Below, one piece after another: positions 60,602 through 64,000 of a stretch of DNA of 64,000 nucleotides. A program made the position numbers and the translations under genes. Below the pieces are notes generated by a model. The model had not been told where the DNA came from. It searched no databases and saw nothing but the letters and a program-made list of their open reading frames with translations. The stretch's first letter is position 1, and each line of letters starts with the position of its first letter. Origin of the DNA: Nocardioides solisilvae (GTDB lineage Bacteria > Actinomycetota > Actinomycetes > Propionibacteriales > Nocardioidaceae); contig NZ_QHKX01000002.1 in NCBI RefSeq assembly GCF_003194625.1, positions 558,001 through 622,000 on the forward strand, in the 5' to 3' direction.

Positions 60602-61504
60602 TCAGCGCGCGAAGAGCGCGCGTCCGTTCTCCCAGCAGACGGCGCGCAGCCACGCGTCGTCGAGGCCAGGATGCCGCTCCGCCAGCCGCTCGAGCGACTC
60701 GAGCTGGTGGACGTAGGGGTAGGGGATGTTGGGGAAGTCCGACCCCAGCAGGACCTTCTCCCGGAGGTCGACGAGTCGCGGCAGCAGGTCCTCGGGAAAC
60801 GGCCCGCCCATCTCGTCGAAGAAGTCGGTGAAGGCCATGGTGGTGTCGAGCCGGACGTGCTCGTAGGTCTCGGCCAGCGACATGAACTCGCGGTACTCGG
60901 GAGCCCCCATGTGCGCCATCACCAGCCGCAGGCGCGGGTGGCGACGGAGGAGCTCGGCCACCGGCCCCGGTCCGGTGAACTCCGTGGGGATCGGCCCGCT
61001 GCCCGCGTGCAGCACCACCGGCGTCCCGGCCTCGGCGACCACGCCCCACGTCTCGTCGAGCAGCGGGTCGGTGACGTGGAACGCCCCGACCTGGACGTGG
61101 ACCTTGAAGAGCTGCAGCCCGCCATCGAGGCGCCGGCGCACGTAGTCGGCCACCCCCGGCTCGGGGAAGAACGTCCCGCAGTGCAGGGCCTCGGGCGTCC
61201 GCTCCGCGAACCCCTGCGCCCAGTCGTTGAGGAACTCGGCCATGTCGGGCTTGTGCGCGTAGGGCAGCGCGGAGAAGTGTCGCAGCCCGAAGGAGCGCAG
61301 CACCTCCGCGAGCGCCTCGTCGGTGTCCCGGTAGCGCAGCGGCCAGGGCCGCCCGATGAGCGGGCCGGCGCTGTCGAACTGGGCGCGCACCTTCTCCATC
61401 ACCCGCGGCGGCAGGAAGTGGGTGTGCACGTCGAAGAGCCCGGGCAGCCCGAGCCGCTGGGTCCAGGCGCGCACGTCGGCGGCGTCCTGCGCGAGGTCGA
61501 CCAC
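60602..61504 (-). CDS. Amidohydrolase (metal-dependent hydrolase)
   Basis: 300 residues of the amidohydrolase_2 family. FDVHTHFLPPRVM (HxH), VVLHAGSGPIP, LVMAHMGAPEYREF and LLGSDFPNIPYPY supply the conserved His and Asp ligands of a TIM-barrel hydrolase or decarboxylase. GTG start 3 bp from the stop of the upstream smpB, so the two are in one unit. Substrate unknown. Confidence 0.85.
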   Translation of the reverse strand: MVDLAQDAADVRAWTQRLGLPGLFDVHTHFLPPRVMEKVRAQFDSAGPLIGRPWPLRYRDTDEALAEVLRSFGLRHFSALPYAHKPDMAEFLNDWAQGFAERTPEALHCGTFFPEPGVADYVRRRLDGGLQLFKVHVQVGAFHVTDPLLDETWGVVAEAGTPVVLHAGSGPIPTEFTGPGPVAELLRRHPRLRLVMAHMGAPEYREFMSLAETYEHVRLDTTMAFTDFFDEMGGPFPEDLLPRLVDLREKVLLGSDFPNIPYPYVHQLESLERLAERHPGLDDAWLRAVCWENGRALFAR

Positions 61505-61507
61505 CCG

Positions 61508-61987
61508 TCAGTCCTTGAAGCCCTTGAGCCGGCGCTGGACGGCCTGCTCCTTCTCCCGGTTGGCCTGCCGCTCCGCCAGGCTGTGCCGCTTGTCGTACGA
61601 CTTCTTGCCCTTCGCCAGGGCGATCTCGACCTTGGCCCGCCCGTCCTTGAAGTAGAGCTGCAGGGGCACGAGCGTGTAGCCCGAGTCCGACACCTTCCGC
61701 TCGATCTTGCTGATCTCGGCGCGGTTGAGGAGAAGCTTGCGCTTGCGTCGTGCGGAGTGGTTCGTCCAGGTGCCCTGGCTGTACTCCGGGATGTGCACCT
61801 GGTGCAGCCAGACCTCGCCGTCGTGGACCTCGGCGAACCCGTCGACCAGCGAGGCGCGACCCTGGCGCAGCGACTTCACCTCGGTGCCGACCAGCACGAT
61901 GCCGGCCTCCCACGTGTCCTCGATGTGGTAGTCGTGCCGCGCCTTCCGGTTCTGCGCGATCGTCTTGGTGCCCTGCTCCCTGGCCAT
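61508..61987 (-). CDS. smpB: SsrA-binding protein
   Basis: 159 residues from ATG 61987; an in-frame ATG at 61996 is possible. The OB-fold core is [34 protein letters not shown] with [24 protein letters not shown], and the tail [13 protein letters not shown] binds ribosomal decoding space. It acts with the tmRNA encoded about 3 kb away. Reads toward the amidohydrolase gene. Confidence 0.97.
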   Translation of the reverse strand: MAREQGTKTIAQNRKARHDYHIEDTWEAGIVLVGTEVKSLRQGRASLVDGFAEVHDGEVWLHQVHIPEYSQGTWTNHSARRKRKLLLNRAEISKIERKVSDSGYTLVPLQLYFKDGRAKVEIALAKGKKSYDKRHSLAERQANREKEQAVQRRLKGFKD

Positions 61988-62004
61988 GGGCGTCATCCTC
62001 TCAA

Positions 62005-62039
62005 CCGTCCGCAAGCCGATTCACGGGGGGCGCGGACGG
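62005..62039 (-). terminator. Possible terminator between M23 peptidase and smpB
   Basis: CCGTCCGC/GCGGACGG, 8-bp stem with a 19-nt loop. Confidence 0.4.
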
Positions 62040-62059
62040 CGGCCCGCCGGGCGTCGGGG

Positions 62060-63397
62060 TCAGAGCCAGCCGCGGGGGTCGACGGCGCGCCCGTTCGCCA
62101 TCACGGTGAAGTGCAGGTGGCAGCCGGTCGACCAGCCCGTGTCGCCGACGTACCCGATGACCTGTCCGCGCTGCACCGAGGCGCCCGGGCCCACGGTGTA
62201 GCTCGACGCGTGGTTGTAGACGGTCGCGAGGCCCCGCCCGGCGACCACGCCGTGGTCGAGCACCAGTCGACGTCCGTAGACCGCCGAGGTGTACGACGAC
62301 ACGACGCGGCCGTTGGCGCCGGCGTAGAGGGGGGTGCCGCAGTCGGCGGCCCAGTCCTGGCCGTCGTGCAGGCCCCAGTAGCCGTAGATCGGGTGGGTGC
62401 GGAAGCCGAAGGGCGACGACAGCACGCCCCCGACCGGGGCGTCGAGGAAGCCGCCGCTGTTCCCCGGCGGGCCGGCCTGGGCCCGGGCCCTGGCGCGCTG
62501 CGCCCGCAGCGCCTCGAGGGCGAGGCGGCGCAGCTTGTCGGCGAGGGCCTTCTCCTCCGCCTCGAGCTTGGCCAGCTCGGCCTGGTCGGCGCGACGGGCG
62601 GCCGCCGCCTCGACCTGCGCCGTACGACGCTCGCCCACCAGCGCGGCGACCGCCTCCTTGGCCGCCAGGGCCTCGGCCCGGTAGCCCTGCATCTCGACGA
62701 GGTGGTCGGCGGCGGCCTGCCGCTTGACCTCCACCTGCGCCTTCGCCTCGGCGACCCGCGCCTCGTGCACCTCGAGCAGGACCTCCGAGGCCTGCAGCTC
62801 CTGGTAGACCCGCGCCTCACGGTCGACGATGGCGTCGCGCATCTCGGTCTGGCGGGTCAGGTCGGCCGGGGTGCGGGCGTCGAGCAGGGACGCGAACGCG
62901 AGCAGCTCGGGGTCACCCTGCTGGTACATGTCGGCGATCGTGGCCGCCACCTGGCCGCGCTGGGTGGCGCGCTGGGCCTGCCCGGCGGCGAGCTCGGCCT
63001 GGGCCGCCTCGAGCTCGGCGGTCGCGGCGTCCAGCTCGACCTGCATCCGGGCGTCGCGCTCCTCGGCGGTCGCCACCTTGGCCTCGGCGGCGGCCAGGGT
63101 CACCTGCGCGACCCCCAGCTGCTCCCGCGCCGAGGCGAGCGCGGAGGCGGCGCGCTGCATGCGGGTGCTCGAGGCGTGCAGGTCGGTCTCGGCCTGCTCG
63201 ATGCGCCGCTCGACGGTGCGCTTCTTCTTCTTGAGGTCGTCGGCGTCGCCCTGGGCGAAGGGCGAGGCCGCCACCGCGGCGGTGGTGACGTGCGGAACGG
63301 CAGCCGTGCCGACGGCGAGGACGCCCAGGGCGAGCGTGCCGCTGAGGGCGCCCGCGAGCAGCCTGGAGCCGCGCGTGGTACGGGGGAAGTGACGCAC
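62060..63397 (-). CDS. Secreted M23 peptidase with coiled coil (EnvC-like)
   Basis: 445 residues. Signal peptide to about residue 45, a long coiled coil (about 50-300; KKKKRTVERRIEQAETDLH onward), and a C-terminal LytM/M23 domain with FRTHPIYGYWGLHDGQDW (zinc His and Asp) and CHLHFTVMANGR (HxH). Position just after ftsX parallels EnvC-like partners of FtsEX that activate wall hydrolysis at division. Direct regulation by FtsX is inference. Confidence 0.9.
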   Translation of the reverse strand: MRHFPRTTRGSRLLAGALSGTLALGVLAVGTAAVPHVTTAAVAASPFAQGDADDLKKKKRTVERRIEQAETDLHASSTRMQRAASALASAREQLGVAQVTLAAAEAKVATAEERDARMQVELDAATAELEAAQAELAAGQAQRATQRGQVAATIADMYQQGDPELLAFASLLDARTPADLTRQTEMRDAIVDREARVYQELQASEVLLEVHEARVAEAKAQVEVKRQAAADHLVEMQGYRAEALAAKEAVAALVGERRTAQVEAAAARRADQAELAKLEAEEKALADKLRRLALEALRAQRARARAQAGPPGNSGGFLDAPVGGVLSSPFGFRTHPIYGYWGLHDGQDWAADCGTPLYAGANGRVVSSYTSAVYGRRLVLDHGVVAGRGLATVYNHASSYTVGPGASVQRGQVIGYVGDTGWSTGCHLHFTVMANGRAVDPRGWL

Positions 63398-63451
63398 CGT
63401 GAAGCCTTCGACGTTCGGGGAAGTGAACGCGACGACCGTAACCGAGCGGGA

Positions 63452-64000
63452 TCAGACTTTGAGGTATTTGCGCGTCAGCACGAGTGTCGGCAGGAGGGTG
63501 AGCACCGGGCCCAGGAGCGCGATCGCCCCGACGGCGGTCCAGTACTCCCCCGTCCCGATCCACGGCATGAACTTCAGGTCGTCGGCCGTGCGCTCGTGGA
63601 TGCCGAAGTACATGAACGCCCCCAGCGCCCCCGCGGCCAGCACGACGCCGACGAGCGCGGTCACCAGCGCCTCGAGGAGGAAGGGCAGCGCGATGTAGAG
63701 GGTCGAGGCGCCCACCAACCGCATGATGCCGATCTCCTTGCGGCGGGCGAACGCCGCGAGCCGGATCGTGTTGCCGACGAGCAGCAGCGCCGCCAGCACG
63801 AGGAAGGCCGCGGTCCCGAGCGCGCCCCACTTGAGGGCGTTGATCGACCCGTAGATCGGCTTGAGGGTCTCGCGCATGTCCCGGATCCCGGAGACGCCGT
63901 CGAGGCCTCGCACCGCCGAGGTGATCCCCTCGAACTGCTCGGCGTCCTTCAGCTCGATCCAGACCGACTCCGGCATGTCGTCGGCGGTCGCGGCGGGGTT
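63452..64000 (-). CDS. ftsX: Cell division protein FtsX, C-terminal part (runs off right edge)
   Basis: At least 182 residues of the C-terminal part, open at the right edge. MPESVWIELKDAEQFEGITSAVRGLDGV is the end of the extracellular loop, followed by three membrane segments (LGTAAFLVLAALLLVGNTI; LPFLLEALVTALVGVVLAAG; VGAIALLGPVLTLLPTLVL). The stretch FARRKEIGIMRLVGAS is the FtsX signature. FtsX with FtsE controls wall hydrolases at the septum; the M23 gene downstream is the likely effector. Confidence 0.95.
   Translation of the reverse strand, partial: NPAATADDMPESVWIELKDAEQFEGITSAVRGLDGVSGIRDMRETLKPIYGSINALKWGALGTAAFLVLAALLLVGNTIRLAAFARRKEIGIMRLVGASTLYIALPFLLEALVTALVGVVLAAGALGAFMYFGIHERTADDLKFMPWIGTGEYWTAVGAIALLGPVLTLLPTLVLTRKYLKV

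Overview
The window is very GC-rich chromosomal DNA from a high-GC actinobacterium, most likely Nocardioides or a close relative in the Nocardioidaceae. The basis is gene content and order (mec-cysO-cysM, murI, rph-rdgB, clpS, pncB in the arrangement known from Mycobacterium tuberculosis), an actinobacterial tmRNA, a DUF222/13E12-type HNH gene with a LexA-like box, and many start codons only 6-8 nt after a TAnnnT -10 hexamer (leaderless mRNAs). No insertion sequence, prophage, CRISPR array or rRNA was seen. The left edge cuts an adenosine deaminase gene and the right edge cuts ftsX.

Layout. 1-2.8 kb: MauE/DoxX-DsbA-adenosine deaminase operon on the minus strand, divergent orn, then tRNA-His. 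3-8.2 kb: orphan PAS histidine kinase, FAD oxidoreductase coupled to a GlgC-like nucleotidyltransferase, tRNA-Lys. 8.3-11.4 kb: secreted SGNH hydrolase, a GroES-like orphan with a DUF3618 protein, PrxQ peroxiredoxin, tRNA-Leu, bile acid:Na+ symporter-family transporter. 11.4-25.3 kb: conserved housekeeping block read mainly on the minus strand (rdgB, rph, IclR, ABC-2 exporter, MBL hydrolase, murI, cysM, NYN RNase, cysO, mec, DUF2017, clpS) interrupted by secreted hydrolases and ending with divergent pncB. 25.3-32.9 kb: nuclease-like gene, pncA, enoyl-CoA hydratase, RDD protein, polar amino-acid ABC importer, lysG/lysE. 32.9-38.9 kb: hppD with divergent Lrp regulator, IclR, SF2 helicase with DUF3039, YqgE, TetR. 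39-47.6 kb: DUF3048 lipoprotein, NlpC/P60 hydrolase behind a c-di-AMP (ydaO) riboswitch, fabG, HIT, M15 peptidase, membrane protein, GNAT, pyrimidine-dimer-glycosylase-like protein, secreted alpha/beta hydrolase. 47.7-52.6 kb: furA-katG, YihY, coiled-coil protein. 52.7-58 kb: two ECF sigma factors with putative partners and secreted proteins. 58-64 kb: ssrA, membrane protein, LexA-box/HNH locus, amidohydrolase, smpB, M23 peptidase, ftsX.

How they work together. mec, cysO and cysM form the sulfur-carrier route to cysteine. pncB and pncA together salvage nicotinamide to NAD. ssrA and smpB form trans-translation about 3 kb apart, and ClpS (with DUF2017) supplies the N-degron adaptor. The c-di-AMP-controlled NlpC/P60 protein, murI, the M23 peptidase and FtsX concern wall synthesis and division. 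FurA-KatG and PrxQ handle peroxide.

Nothing amounts to a clearly new defence or biosynthetic system. The most unusual points are the NYN-domain RNase gene placed between cysO and cysM, the near-uniform leaderless promoter geometry, a conserved uncharacterised helicase/DUF3039 pair, the LexA-like box at the HNH locus between ssrA and smpB, and duplicated 20-bp-period motifs in two intergenic regions.
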